A stretch of 40,950 nt of DNA from Chamaesiphon sp. 336R_metabinner_41 (GTDB lineage Bacteria; Cyanobacteriota; Cyanobacteriia; Cyanobacteriales; Chamaesiphonaceae), in NCBI GenBank assembly GCA_025359915.1, contig JANYDE010000110.1:1-40950 (forward strand). Reading direction: 5' to 3'. Below, one piece after another: positions 19,638 to 28,298 of the stretch (position 1 is its first letter; each line of letters starts with the position of its first letter). A model generated the notes under the pieces. It made no database searches. It had not been told where the DNA came from and saw only the letters and a program-made list of their open reading frames with translations. The position numbers and the translations under genes are program-made.

Positions 19638-20423
19638 TTACAATTGAACTACAGGGTAATGTGCTTCTCGTTCGTAGGTATACATATCGCTAAACTTCCG
19701 CAATTGTCCTTCCGATAACAGAATTTCTTGGGGATGGTCGAGCCAATGCATATTATACTCTTGTAGAGTATTGCTCAAGCGAACGCGATCGACTTCCTGT
19801 TTGACATTCGCAAAATAGGCTAACGTCGTATGCGCAGTAAAATAGTACTGCTGTTCGATACCTAGCGAAATCAAACTAGAACTCTGATAAATCGCCCGTC
19901 GGAAAGCGATAATTCGGTTATAACTATACTCATCCTTAGGTACCAAGCTTACCTCGATCGCACGTGGCCGGACAGTTAAACCCATCACTTGCCAACGAAT
20001 TGGTTGAGTTTCAGCGATCGAATTCTGATATATTTTGAAACTATCTTCGATTCGATCGAATAATTTACTCTCAAAGTCAGGATTGGCATCAGTCGCCATC
20101 TGATAAGCACTATCCCAAATCAAGTCAGCTAATGTGAAGTGAAAACTAGCTGGATCTACTAAAACTAATAAATCTGGCTCCAAGTGTTTGAGTAGATGTT
20201 GCTGACATGCAGCCAAATCTGCATAAACTCCAGCATTTGCCGGATCTGCCGCTCCTGGTGGTGTAATCACCGAGTACCCAGGAAATGCCACTGGCTCCCG
20301 ACTACCATCCGCCGTCAACCTGAACTTAGGTGATTCTTGGATATTTTTGACCTGAGACTCGTATGTGGCGGGTAGGGTCATTTTTGCCACGCGGTTGAGA
20401 TAAGTGTGATAGGACTCGTCCAC
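19638..20423 (-). CDS. 2H-phosphoesterase-like protein (DUF1868-like)
   Basis: 261 aa. Two HxT motifs in hydrophobic strands, HFTL (His95, Thr97) and HTTL (His198, Thr200), are separated by about 100 residues. This is the hallmark of the 2H phosphoesterase fold, whose members hydrolyse cyclic nucleotide or 2'-5' linkages. The middle region WQVMGLTVRPRAIEVSLVP fits the intervening strands. No signal peptide is visible, so it is probably cytosolic. The substrate is unknown. It converges with the BNR-type gene, 44 bp apart. Confidence 0.6.
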   Translation of the reverse strand: MDESYHTYLNRVAKMTLPATYESQVKNIQESPKFRLTADGSREPVAFPGYSVITPPGAADPANAGVYADLAACQQHLLKHLEPDLLVLVDPASFHFTLADLIWDSAYQMATDANPDFESKLFDRIEDSFKIYQNSIAETQPIRWQVMGLTVRPRAIEVSLVPKDEYSYNRIIAFRRAIYQSSSLISLGIEQQYYFTAHTTLAYFANVKQEVDRVRLSNTLQEYNMHWLDHPQEILLSEGQLRKFSDMYTYEREAHYPVVQL

Positions 20424-20461
20424 TCGCGATCGCCTCCTTGCCTTTACTATTTATGAACATT

Positions 20462-20800
20462 GCATTGACATACCTCCTCTTCCTAAAGGAGAGAGGATTC
20501 CTTAACGCTTCGCAGATCGATGCTTGTAAACAAGTCTTACCCAATCTCCACGCTCGTTTTGAGTCTCCCAATGCCCTATGGCGACTTTCTTTTTTTGACA
20601 TACAAGCGAATACTTGTTTTGCTTCCAGGTTGGATCGTCCATTGCCTTTTAGCCGTCTCATATTTTGCTCTCAATCCGCCTATTTCAGGATGTAAGTATC
20701 GAGCCTAGAGATCGTGTTTACATTCTAGCACTATCCTTAGCGCATACGACTTAACTAACGTTTGCGCATGTAAAGCCGTCGTGAACGACGGGGTTTTTAC
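20462..20800 (-). mobile_element. Possible IS200/IS605-type remnant or non-autonomous derivative
   Basis: On the minus strand the left edge reads GGAATCCTCTCTCC, TTTAGGAAGAGG and ATGTCAA, resembling the 3' hairpin end of tnpB-type elements. The right edge carries a CCGTCG-TGAA-CGACGG hairpin next to a GTTTTT run, also common at such elements. No TnpB or TnpA coding sequence with a zinc-ribbon or HUH motif is visible; the short ORFs here on both strands look spurious. Call made by pattern memory only. The 575-bp gap 20424-20998 also holds the heptamer array at 20881. Confidence 0.35.
20776..20798 (+). terminator. Hairpin with T-run (CCGTCG-TGAA-CGACGG then GTTTTT)
   Basis: A perfect 6-bp GC-rich stem with a TGAA loop is followed within 3 bases by five Ts. 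It looks like an intrinsic terminator on the plus strand, but no plus-strand gene precedes it, so it may be the end hairpin of a mobile-element remnant. Confidence 0.55.
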
Positions 20801-20880
20801 CTGATAATGTTACTTACCTAAATACATATACAACTATTTTCTTGGTCTGCGATAGTAGGTTTTTGCAATTCTTGATATTA

Positions 20881-20941
20881 GGGGATAGGGGATAGGGGAT
20901 AGGGGATAGGGGATAGGGGATAGGGGATAGGGGATAGGGGA
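20881..20941 (+). repeat. Heptamer array, 8 copies of GGGGATA plus a partial ninth
   Basis: Exact tandem copies run from 20881 to 20936, with GGGGA continuing to 20941. It lies downstream of alr (minus strand) and faces an inverted C-rich array at 20972-21006. Confidence 0.95.
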
Positions 20942-20971
20942 ACTTTAGTTTTCAGAAAAGTTTTTGATCTC

Positions 20972-21006
20972 TAATTCCTAATCCCTAATCCCTAATCCCT
21001 ATCCCC
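20972..21006 (+). repeat. C-rich heptamer array (TAATCCC/TATCCCC) overlapping the alr stop codon
   Basis: Units are TAATTCC, three TAATCCC (20979-20999) and TATCCCC (21000-21006). The last is the exact complement of the GGGGATA unit at 20881-20941, so the two arrays could pair across a 30-bp spacer. The alr stop codon (20999-21001, complement) falls inside it. Confidence 0.85.
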
Positions 21007-22144
21007 TAATCCTCGGCAATCGATTCTTAAAGCCACAAAGAATTTCCCAGGAGATGGTACCTAGTTGATTTGCCCAATCGTCGGCGGTAATCTGGACAGA
21101 TCCATCTCGTCCTAAAATTGTGACGATCTCGCCTACCTGAAGATCGGGAATCTGACTGACATCGATCATAATCCGATCCATCGTAATCGAGCCAATTTGG
21201 GGCACTAATTGACCTCTAATTGACACCTGCATTTGATTCGACAATCGACGGGGAATGCCGTCAGCATAGCCAATATCCACAACTGCTAACCGGATATCTC
21301 GATCGGCGATAAACCGATAACCATAACTCACTCCCGTCCCCGCCGCAATCTCTTTGATTTGATTGACTCTGGCTCTGACACTCAAGACTGGTTGAAGATC
21401 GATTTTAGCTTGCAAATGCGGTGCTGGGCAAAGTCCGTATAAGATTAATCCTGGTCGAACTAACTGGTAGTGTAATCGATCGCTAACCAATATCCCCGCC
21501 GAATTTGCCAGATGGAGCAGGGGCAGTGCATGTCCCGCCGCACCAATTGCTGCGACTGCTTGCCCAAATCTGTCGAGTTGCATCTCCATTACGGTTCGAT
21601 CGATCTCATCAGCAGTGGCTAGATGAGAGTACAAGCCGCCAATTTCCAGGTACGGTAGACTTTTGACCTGACTGAAAAAATCGATAGCTTGTTGCCAATC
21701 TGTCCCCAATCTAGACATACCTGTATCGAGCTTGAGGTGAATGATTAAAGGTTCGCTGGGTTGTAATGTAGCGATCGCTTTTGAGACTACAGTTGCTTGT
21801 TCGACGGTGCAGATGGTTGGAGTTAGTCCCCATTTAACAATTGCCTGTACTTGTACCTCACTATTTACGCCACCCAGAATCAAAATCGGTGCGACGATTC
21901 CGGCGGTTCGGAGTTCGATCCCTTCTGTCACCGTTGCCACCGCCAGCCACTCCACACCTTCAGCGATCACAGTGCGGGCAATATCGATCGATCCATGTCC
22001 ATAGGCATCGGCTTTAACTACTGCCATCATGCTAATATCGGCAGCTAATAAGCTCTTAATCTGGCGGACATTATGCGCCAATGCCGATAAATCAATTTCT
22101 ACCCAGGCGCGTTGCTGTTCCCAATCGATCGCAGAATTCATCAA
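20999..22144 (-). CDS. alr: Alanine racemase
   Basis: 381 aa, family length. This PLP enzyme makes D-alanine for peptidoglycan. The PLP lysine is in AVVKADAYGHG (Lys44), and the second catalytic base, a tyrosine, is in GVSYGYRF. VRPGLILYGL and the C-terminal SITMDRIMIDVSQIP are typical. A second Met follows immediately (MMNS), so the start may be one codon later. The C-terminal codons and stop run into a heptamer repeat, suggesting the extreme C-terminus was shaped by repeat expansion. Confidence 0.96.
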   Translation of the reverse strand: MMNSAIDWEQQRAWVEIDLSALAHNVRQIKSLLAADISMMAVVKADAYGHGSIDIARTVIAEGVEWLAVATVTEGIELRTAGIVAPILILGGVNSEVQVQAIVKWGLTPTICTVEQATVVSKAIATLQPSEPLIIHLKLDTGMSRLGTDWQQAIDFFSQVKSLPYLEIGGLYSHLATADEIDRTVMEMQLDRFGQAVAAIGAAGHALPLLHLANSAGILVSDRLHYQLVRPGLILYGLCPAPHLQAKIDLQPVLSVRARVNQIKEIAAGTGVSYGYRFIADRDIRLAVVDIGYADGIPRRLSNQMQVSIRGQLVPQIGSITMDRIMIDVSQIPDLQVGEIVTILGRDGSVQITADDWANQLGTISWEILCGFKNRLPRIRG

Positions 22145-22225
22145 ATCTCTAGTAATGTAATTAAAGTCGCGTTGCTGAATTTAGGGATGATTCATCATTT
22201 TTGCAACAAACAATTATCCTTCTCT

Positions 22226-22309
22226 CCAATCTCCAATCTCCAATCTCCAATCTCCAATCTCCAATCTCCAATCTCCAATCTCCAATCTCCAATCTCCAAT
22301 CTCCAATCT
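22226..22309 (+). repeat. Heptamer array, 12 exact copies of CCAATCT
   Basis: Twelve perfect tandem heptamers (84 bp) lie between divergent alr and the HNH gene, ending 51 bp before the HNH start. They fill much of the 216-bp shared promoter region. This is the longest and most uniform array in the window. Confidence 0.97.
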
Positions 22310-22360
22310 CTAGTTTGTGTTAACATCTGAGCAAATAGGTCTCAAATTCTCAAAGCAGAC

Positions 22361-22858
22361 ATGAGCAAAGTGCTGGTGTTAAATGCTTCCTACGAGCCGC
22401 TCAACATTACTGGTTGGCGACGTGCGGCGATCTTGATGCTCAAAGGGAAGGCAGAATCGATCGAACATAATGGCAAATATTTGCACCGCGACTTTCCACT
22501 CCCGACGGTGATTCGACTGCGACACTATGTCACCGTACCATATCGAGAAATACCCCTCACCCGTCGCAATATTCTCAACCGAGACAATCATACTTGTCAA
22601 TACTGCGGTTGCAAAGGTGACGATCTAACCCTAGACCATATTATCCCTCGATCGCGTGGCGGTGGAGCCAGTTGGGAAAATTTAATCACCGCTTGTATGC
22701 GGTGCAATGTCAAAAAAGGCAGCCGCACTCCCAAGGAAGCTAATTTATATCTCCCACATCAACCGCGCCGACCTCATAGCAGTCTACACTACGAGGTCGC
22801 CAGTCATGTCAATAATGGCTCTCACGCTGAGTGGCGGAAATACATCATTGGCATCTAA
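22361..22858 (+). CDS. HNH endonuclease family protein
   Basis: 165 aa. The first half (LVLNASYEPLNITGWRRA) is the conserved N-terminal extension of a widespread bacterial HNH family. The HNH core follows: CQYCG, then LTLDHIIPRSRGG, ASWENLITACMRCN, with two CxxC zinc pairs and the His-Asn-His type catalytic set. A nicking or structure-specific nuclease activity is inferred. The small standalone form is common in cyanobacteria and actinobacteria, and its role is not established. Confidence 0.92.
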   Translation: MSKVLVLNASYEPLNITGWRRAAILMLKGKAESIEHNGKYLHRDFPLPTVIRLRHYVTVPYREIPLTRRNILNRDNHTCQYCGCKGDDLTLDHIIPRSRGGGASWENLITACMRCNVKKGSRTPKEANLYLPHQPRRPHSSLHYEVASHVNNGSHAEWRKYIIGI

Positions 22859-22868
22859 GATTTCAACT

Positions 22869-22985
22869 TTGCTTATCTACATCTTACAGAAACCTGCCAC
22901 ACCAGTCCAAATTGCTCAGATGCTTCAAGCCAATCGCTTCTACATTAAAACAGTAGTAGATATTCACCATCAAATCCAAAAATAG
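22869..22985 (+). pseudogene. Truncated DUF5674-like fragment
   Basis: From a possible TTG start the frame reads LQKPATPVQIAQML and FYIKTVVDIHHQIQK, then stops. This resembles the N-terminal 35-40 residues of DUF5674 proteins, which normally continue with a Gly-Gly and His-rich segment that is absent here. The family call is from memory and uncertain. The following 22986-23144 contains nothing I can interpret. Confidence 0.4.
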
Positions 22986-23144
22986 TTGAAGCGACACAAA
23001 TCAAATTTGGTTAGCATCTAAAAAATCTGAAAGACAATCACCAGGAATAGCATCATTACTAAATTTAGTTGTTGAGGATCGATCGTGACGATCGATCAAT
23101 TTAGTGGGCAAAATTCAAATATTCGTTGATTCTAGATTAAGGCT

Positions 23145-23177
23145 ATATCCCCGACTTCTTTAAGAAGTCGGGGATAT
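23145..23177. repeat. 33-bp palindrome of the CCCCGACTT family
   Basis: ATATCCCCGACTTCTT is followed by one central base and its exact complement. It shares the CCCCGACTT arm with the hairpin at 9652-9682, while the outer bases differ but stay paired. Confidence 0.9.
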
Positions 23178-23187
23178 GTCCTCGCTA

Positions 23188-23221
23188 AAAAACCCAACAT
23201 CAATCAAGATGTTGGGTTTTT
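23188..23221 (-). terminator. Intrinsic terminator of infB (AAACCCAACATC hairpin)
   Basis: A 14-bp stem, AAAAACCCAACATC with its complement, surrounds a 6-base loop. It lies 30 bp past the infB stop. The A/T ends give U-runs on either strand, so it can work in both directions. A related AAAACCCAACA hairpin lies at 40878-40930. Confidence 0.75.
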
Positions 23222-23250
23222 GAAAATAAAAGGGCTATAACCTATACAGA

Positions 23251-26200
23251 CTATACAGGTGATAACGTCCGACGTTTGCTGACCATTTGGAAGGTTTCGA
23301 TGATGTCACCTTGCTCCCAACCGTTGAACTTGTCTAAGCGGATACCGCATTCAAAGCCAGAATTGACTTCGCGCACGTCATCTTTGACCCGTTTGAGGGA
23401 ATCGAGTGTGCCTGTGAACACCACTTGATTCTTGCGTTGAACGCGGATGCTACAGTTACGGAGAGCCTTACCTGTGAGCACATAACATCCGGCGATATTG
23501 CCACGTCCGGCTTGGAATACAGCCCGGACTTCGACTTGACCGAGGGGTTCTTCGACTTGTTCGGGGTCGAGCAGTCCTTCCATTGCGTCTTGAATGTCAC
23601 TCAGGAGGGCGTAGATGATGTTGTATTCACGCACATCGACTCCGGCATCATCTGAGGCAGAACGGGCACCACTAGCGAGGGTGGTGTTGAAGCCGATAAT
23701 TACGGCACCACTGGCTGCGGCGAGATCTACGTCGGTTTCGGTGATTTCACCTGCTGCGGAGAAGAGGACGCGAACTTGAACTTCGTTTTGCGGTAATTGA
23801 CGGAGCGAACCGAGGATTGCTTCGACGGAACCTTGAACGTCGGCTTTGAGAATCAGGTTGAGTTCTTTGAGTTCTCCTTCCTGTGCTTTGGCTGACAAGC
23901 TGTTCAGGGTGACGCGACGGGAAGCCATCATCTGTTGGAGACGTGAATCACGGCGTTCGCCAGAGCGGACACTAGAAATTGCGCGAGCTTCTTTCTCGAT
24001 GAAGACTTCAAATTCATCACCAGCTTGCGGTACATCACTTAATCCGAGGACTTCGACGGCGAAGGATGGGCCAGCAGCTTCGACGCGGGCAAGTCGGTCA
24101 TCAACCATTGCCCGAACTTTGCCGAATACGTGTCCAGCAACGAGGGTTTCACCGACGCGGAGGGTACCATTTTGGACTAATAGAGTCGCAACAGGGCCTT
24201 TCGCTTTGTCGAGGTGAGCTTCGATGACTGTACCACGAGCGGTTCGGTCAGGATTTGCTTGGAGATCTTCGACATCAGCTACTAGCAAGATCATTTCGAG
24301 CAGGGTATCAAGATTTTCACCTTTCAACGCGCTGACTTCGACCATGATGGTGTCACCACCGAGGTCTTCTGCTTGAAGATTGAAGGCGATTAATTCTTGT
24401 TTCACACGAGCAGGATTGGCACCTGGTTTGTCGGTTTTGTTGATGGCGACAATAATTGGGACTTCGGCTGCTTGGGCGTGGCGAATTGCTTCGATGGTTT
24501 GAGGACGAACACCATCATCAGCCGCAACGACGAGGATGGCGATGTCGGTGACTCGCGCACCCCGCGCTCGCATGGCGGTGAAGGCTTCGTGTCCAGGTGT
24601 GTCGAGGAAGACTACCTGTTGAGTAGCTCCTTCGTGGTCGATGTCTACATGGTAAGCACCGATATGTTGGGTAATGCCTCCGGCTTCTCCTTGGGCGACT
24701 TTGGTCGATCGAATGGCATCGAGTAAAGTAGTCTTACCATGATCCACGTGTCCCATAATCGTGACGACTGGCGGACGACGTTGGAGTAAGTCAAAGTCGG
24801 CGAGGTCGAGCATTTCGGTAACTTTCGTCGCCGCTGCTTGTTCGACACCTGTAATCACGGCGACTTCCATTTCTTCGGCTACCATTGTCGCGGTACCGAC
24901 ATCGAGAATCTGGGTGACGCTAATGGCGATCCCTTTGAAGAAGAGCTGTTTAACGATTTCAGTTTCCGGTACGAGCAGCATTTCAGCTAAATCGCGGACG
25001 GTGATACTGCCCATCAGGGTAATCGATTCGGGCTTCTCAACCGTATTTTTCTGTTCGCCGCGTTTGTTATTATTACCACGCTCTTTGGTTTGTTGGTCGC
25101 CTTTCATGACAGGCTTCTTGCGCTGCGCCGGAACCGCTGGAGGTCGGACTCCTCCGCCAGTACCGATCTTCTGTTTTGCAGGTCTGGCGATCGATAAGCT
25201 TACAATTGTTTCAGTTTCATTATTGCTACCGTCGCCGTCATCATCATCATCGTCATCATCAATGACAACTGTTTTAACGCGCTTACCTTTAGCTTGAACT
25301 TTCGCCTTAGCGGTTTCGATTTCTTCCTCTTCTTTGCTCCAACCTTTGCCCTTATTAACTACAGGCTTTCTCGGTGATGGGCGTTTGAGTTCGAGATCGA
25401 CTCCAGTTGTTGGCGTATTATCATCCTTGTCTCCAGGCGTACCATCTTTATTTGGCGCACCAGGTCGAGTTGGGCCGCTACCTTGGGGTTTGATTTGAAC
25501 GATCCGCGCTGGGGGACGGTTTAATGGTGGTGCTGCATTTTCAGCTTTAGCGACAGGACGGCGGACTACTCCGGTACTAGGAGCGGATGGCGCACCAACT
25601 GCGGGTCTGCTAGCAGGCTCAACTCTGATAATTTGAGACTTGGGAATAGGTTTGCTCGGAGCAGCAGGTCTGGGTACAGAAGCTGTGTTGCTATCTAAAT
25701 TCGCGGGAGCGGCTGAGTCACCTGTGCCACTGGGACGGGCAGGAGGCCCCGACAATTGAGGTTTTGGAGCTGGAGGAGCAACGGGCGCAGCAGCTCTGGC
25801 TACGCGAGGCGTTACGCCGCCTTCTGCGGTATTTTCTGCCCGTTTAGGAGCTTCACCAACTGGGGTCGGACGCACGACTGGACGACTAGGGCTAGGCGAT
25901 GGTGTCGCTGCTTGTCGTTGTGGTGGTTGGGCTGCAACTGGTGGTTGCGGCATCAGGGATGGCTTAGTTGGGCTATCCGCTTTGGGTTTGATCTGCAAGA
26001 TTTGGGCTTTGGCTTCGGTTGGTCGCTGCGGTGCTGCTGCGGGAGCGGTAGTAGCTCTAGCTGCTTCGCTTTTTGGCGCAGTAGTAGCTCTAACTGCTTC
26101 GCTTTTTGGCGCAGTAGTAGCTCTAACTACTTCACTTTTGGGCGCAGTTGGAGCTACCACTTTTTCAGGCTCAACCTGGGCTAGTGGCGTTTTTTGTCGA

Positions 26201-26373
26201 TCGGGAAACTTTGTATTCGCTGCTGCGGTAATTTGTGCTGATTCTGCTTCTGAGATACTGCTACTGTGGCTTTTGACCACAATATTCAAGTCCTCACAAA
26301 TTCCCAAGATGTCCTTATTTTCCAAGTTTAAATCCTTTGACAGTTCGTAAATTCTGACTTTGCCGTTGTTCAT
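23251..26373 (-). CDS. infB: Translation initiation factor IF-2
   Basis: 1040 aa, typical of cyanobacterial IF-2 with a long N-terminal extension. This GTPase places initiator fMet-tRNA on the 30S subunit. The order is an IF2_N segment ([12 protein letters not shown]), a disordered Ala/Pro/Arg-rich linker (about 50-450) with three 11-residue repeats and an eight-Asp run, a second IF2_N region, the G domain with G1 GHVDHGKT (541-548), DTPGHE and NKTDK, and then domains II-IV ending in [20 protein letters not shown]. In many bacteria infB follows nusA and ylxR. Neither is next to it here: the upstream neighbour is a possible 40-aa ORF and then a divergent gene. Confidence 0.97.
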   Translation of the reverse strand: MNNGKVRIYELSKDLNLENKDILGICEDLNIVVKSHSSSISEAESAQITAAANTKFPDRQKTPLAQVEPEKVVAPTAPKSEVVRATTAPKSEAVRATTAPKSEAARATTAPAAAPQRPTEAKAQILQIKPKADSPTKPSLMPQPPVAAQPPQRQAATPSPSPSRPVVRPTPVGEAPKRAENTAEGGVTPRVARAAAPVAPPAPKPQLSGPPARPSGTGDSAAPANLDSNTASVPRPAAPSKPIPKSQIIRVEPASRPAVGAPSAPSTGVVRRPVAKAENAAPPLNRPPARIVQIKPQGSGPTRPGAPNKDGTPGDKDDNTPTTGVDLELKRPSPRKPVVNKGKGWSKEEEEIETAKAKVQAKGKRVKTVVIDDDDDDDDGDGSNNETETIVSLSIARPAKQKIGTGGGVRPPAVPAQRKKPVMKGDQQTKERGNNNKRGEQKNTVEKPESITLMGSITVRDLAEMLLVPETEIVKQLFFKGIAISVTQILDVGTATMVAEEMEVAVITGVEQAAATKVTEMLDLADFDLLQRRPPVVTIMGHVDHGKTTLLDAIRSTKVAQGEAGGITQHIGAYHVDIDHEGATQQVVFLDTPGHEAFTAMRARGARVTDIAILVVAADDGVRPQTIEAIRHAQAAEVPIIVAINKTDKPGANPARVKQELIAFNLQAEDLGGDTIMVEVSALKGENLDTLLEMILLVADVEDLQANPDRTARGTVIEAHLDKAKGPVATLLVQNGTLRVGETLVAGHVFGKVRAMVDDRLARVEAAGPSFAVEVLGLSDVPQAGDEFEVFIEKEARAISSVRSGERRDSRLQQMMASRRVTLNSLSAKAQEGELKELNLILKADVQGSVEAILGSLRQLPQNEVQVRVLFSAAGEITETDVDLAAASGAVIIGFNTTLASGARSASDDAGVDVREYNIIYALLSDIQDAMEGLLDPEQVEEPLGQVEVRAVFQAGRGNIAGCYVLTGKALRNCSIRVQRKNQVVFTGTLDSLKRVKDDVREVNSGFECGIRLDKFNGWEQGDIIETFQMVSKRRTLSPV
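26048..26146 (-). repeat. Three tandem 33-bp repeats in infB
   Basis: Units at 26048-26080, 26081-26113 and 26114-26146 encode 11-residue repeats of the type [11 protein letters not shown]. The first two differ by one base; the third is more diverged. The repeats stay in frame and lie in the disordered N-terminal linker. Confidence 0.95.
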
Positions 26374-26496
26374 CCACTATGTCCCTATTTATAAAAATGA
26401 TCGAGCGTCTAGATCTATGACTTGTTGGCAAGACCATATTTTTTATCTATCCGGTATTAATTTTTTGTTTAGAATTTTATATATTGATGAAAGCTA

Positions 26497-26619
26497 TTAC
26501 CTGGTAGTGGGTTCCTCACACCGTAGCTCGGCTACTAAGTGCTGGCGATTACCCCCATCCGCTGTTACACAGTCTTGTTTGACATAATCGGTATTACCAA
26601 ATCGCCAACGGGGAATCAT
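26497..26619 (-). CDS. Possible 40-aa ORF upstream of infB
   Basis: An ATG-TAA frame begins MIPRWRFGNTDYVKQ and ends LRCEEPTTR, with a mixed, soluble-protein-like composition rather than low complexity. It lies on the infB strand, 123 bp ahead of it, in an otherwise AT-rich 388-bp gap (26374-26761). I recognise no family and see no clear ribosome-binding site. It could be a genuine small protein, a decayed gene or chance. Confidence 0.35.
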   Translation of the reverse strand: MIPRWRFGNTDYVKQDCVTADGGNRQHLVAELRCEEPTTR

Positions 26620-26723
26620 TCTATATTGTTACACCAATTTGCCATTATTGGCGAGTCCGATCGACAATTTGTGATAGTGTGATAGGTTTAGAGTTTAGTT
26701 GACAGTTGATAGCTGAGAAAGTG

Positions 26724-26752
26724 TCTCCCAGTCTCCCATCTCCCATCTCCCA
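26724..26752 (+). repeat. Heptamer array of TCTCCCA before cobA
   Basis: Three exact tandem copies at 26732-26752 are preceded by a fourth offset by one base (26724-26730). The array ends 9 bp before the cobA-hemD start, occupying the place where a ribosome-binding site would be. Confidence 0.85.
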
Positions 26753-26761
26753 TCTATCCTA

Positions 26762-28279
26762 ATGAGCAAAGTATATATTGTCGGTGCAGGACCTGGGGAT
26801 ATTGGTTATTTGACGGTGCGGGCGCGAGAAATTTTGACTCAGGCGCAGGTGTTGATATATGATGCTTTGGTCGATCGACAGCTACTCAGTTTAGTCCCGA
26901 ATAATTGCGTGTTAGTTGATGTCGGGAAGCGGGGCGGGAAGCCGAGTATGCTTCAGGCGGAGATCGATTTATTGTTGGTAGAATATGCCCAAACCAGACA
27001 GGTAGTAGTTCGGCTCAAAAGTGGCGATCCGTTTATCTTTGGGCGGGTAACTGCGGAGCTGGATGCGTTGAGGGCGGCGGATTGTGAGTATGAGGTGGTA
27101 CCAGGTTTATCGACGGCTTTAGTCGCGCCGTTATTGGCGGGGATTCCGCTGACTGATCCGGTATTGAGTCGGGGGTTTGCGGTGGTGACGGCGCATCTTC
27201 CTGATGATTTGGATTGGGATGCTTTGGCGCGGATGCCGACGGTGGTAATTTTGATGGGGGCGAGACAGTTTGGCGAAATAGTGACCCAATTATTAAAGCA
27301 TGATCGATCTGCCAATACACCGATCGCGATTATTCAGTGGGCGGGAACTCCTCAGCAACAAGTCTGGGTGTCAGATTTAGGATCTGTAGTGGCTGAAACG
27401 GCTGGAGTAGAGCTATCACCAGCGGTAATAGTTGTCGGACAAGTGGTAAGATTGCGAGAATATCTAATGTGTCAGGTGTCAAATTCTACGTTCCTTGGGG
27501 GTAAAACTGTCCTTGTGACCCGTGCTAGTGGACAGGCGAGTGCATTTAGTGAAATGTTGCGATCGCGTGGCGCACAAGTCTTAGAAATGCCCACTTTAGA
27601 AATTGTGCCGCCGAGTAGTTGGGTGGAACTCGATCGAGAAATCGACAGATTAAATGATTTTGACTGGTTGATTCTGACTTCGACAAATGCCGTGGATGCC
27701 TTCTTTTCACGACTTCAACAAGCGGGTAAAGATAGTCGCGCTCTAGCGGGAATTAAAATCGCCGTAGTCGGTCAAAAAACAGCCCAATCCCTCGAACAAC
27801 ATGGGATTAAACCTGACTTGATCCCGCCTGCTTTTATCGCTGATGCTTTAGTTAGTAACTTCCCCGAATCTCCGGCTGGTAAAAGAATTTTATTTCCCCG
27901 TGTCGAGACAGGTGGAAGAGAAGTATTAGTCAAAGAACTTACCAATTTAGGCTCGATTATCGTCGAGGTAGCGGCTTATCAATCTCAATGTCCAGTATCG
28001 ATCGATCCCAGTGTATCAGTCGCACTGCAACAGCAACAGATTGATATTATCACCTTCGCTAGTTCCAAAACTGTCAAACATTTCTGTCAGCTCATTGGCA
28101 CTAGTTTATCATTAGGTTGGCAAGAAAAAGTGTGTATTGCCTCGATCGGTCCTCAGACTTCGGCTACCTGTAAAGAGTTGTTAGGTAAAGTGGATATTGA
28201 AGCGACTGAATATACTTTACCTGGTTTAGTTGCGGCGTTAGAATTAGGTATTGTAAACAGTCAATTGAATCAGAATTAA
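26762..28279 (+). CDS. cobA: Uroporphyrinogen-III C-methyltransferase fused to uroporphyrinogen-III synthase
   Basis: 505 aa, two enzymes in one chain. Residues 1-about 245 are the SAM-dependent methyltransferase that makes precorrin-2 for sirohaem and cobalamin: VGAGPGDIGYLTVRA, VGKRGGK, VVRLKSGDPFIFGR, VPGLSTALVAP and GIPLTDP. Residues about 255-500 are HemD-like: GGKTVLVTRASGQASAFSEM, DWLILTSTNAVDAF and TFASSKTVKHF. HemD makes uroporphyrinogen III, the substrate of CobA, so the fusion joins consecutive steps. No cobalamin riboswitch is visible upstream. Confidence 0.93.
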   Translation: MSKVYIVGAGPGDIGYLTVRAREILTQAQVLIYDALVDRQLLSLVPNNCVLVDVGKRGGKPSMLQAEIDLLLVEYAQTRQVVVRLKSGDPFIFGRVTAELDALRAADCEYEVVPGLSTALVAPLLAGIPLTDPVLSRGFAVVTAHLPDDLDWDALARMPTVVILMGARQFGEIVTQLLKHDRSANTPIAIIQWAGTPQQQVWVSDLGSVVAETAGVELSPAVIVVGQVVRLREYLMCQVSNSTFLGGKTVLVTRASGQASAFSEMLRSRGAQVLEMPTLEIVPPSSWVELDREIDRLNDFDWLILTSTNAVDAFFSRLQQAGKDSRALAGIKIAVVGQKTAQSLEQHGIKPDLIPPAFIADALVSNFPESPAGKRILFPRVETGGREVLVKELTNLGSIIVEVAAYQSQCPVSIDPSVSVALQQQQIDIITFASSKTVKHFCQLIGTSLSLGWQEKVCIASIGPQTSATCKELLGKVDIEATEYTLPGLVAALELGIVNSQLNQN

Positions 28280-28298
28280 ATTAAGATCGGAATTTTCG

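Noticed and set aside
20326-20708. Three overlapping short frames (two plus, one minus) downstream of the 2H-like gene
   Set aside because: They cover a possible IS remnant, contain no TnpA/TnpB motifs and contradict one another; none looks like a real protein.
20881-22309. Tandem arrays considered as a CRISPR array
   Set aside because: Units are 7 bp with no spacers; no cas genes are present in the window.
24761-26350. Several plus-strand frames of 120-180 aa opposite infB
   Set aside because: Low-complexity Ser/Trp/Gly-rich antisense products of the repetitive infB linker.
26374-26761. Possible cobalamin riboswitch ahead of cobA-hemD
   Set aside because: I could not find a B12-box-like segment; the leader is short and taken up by heptamer repeats.
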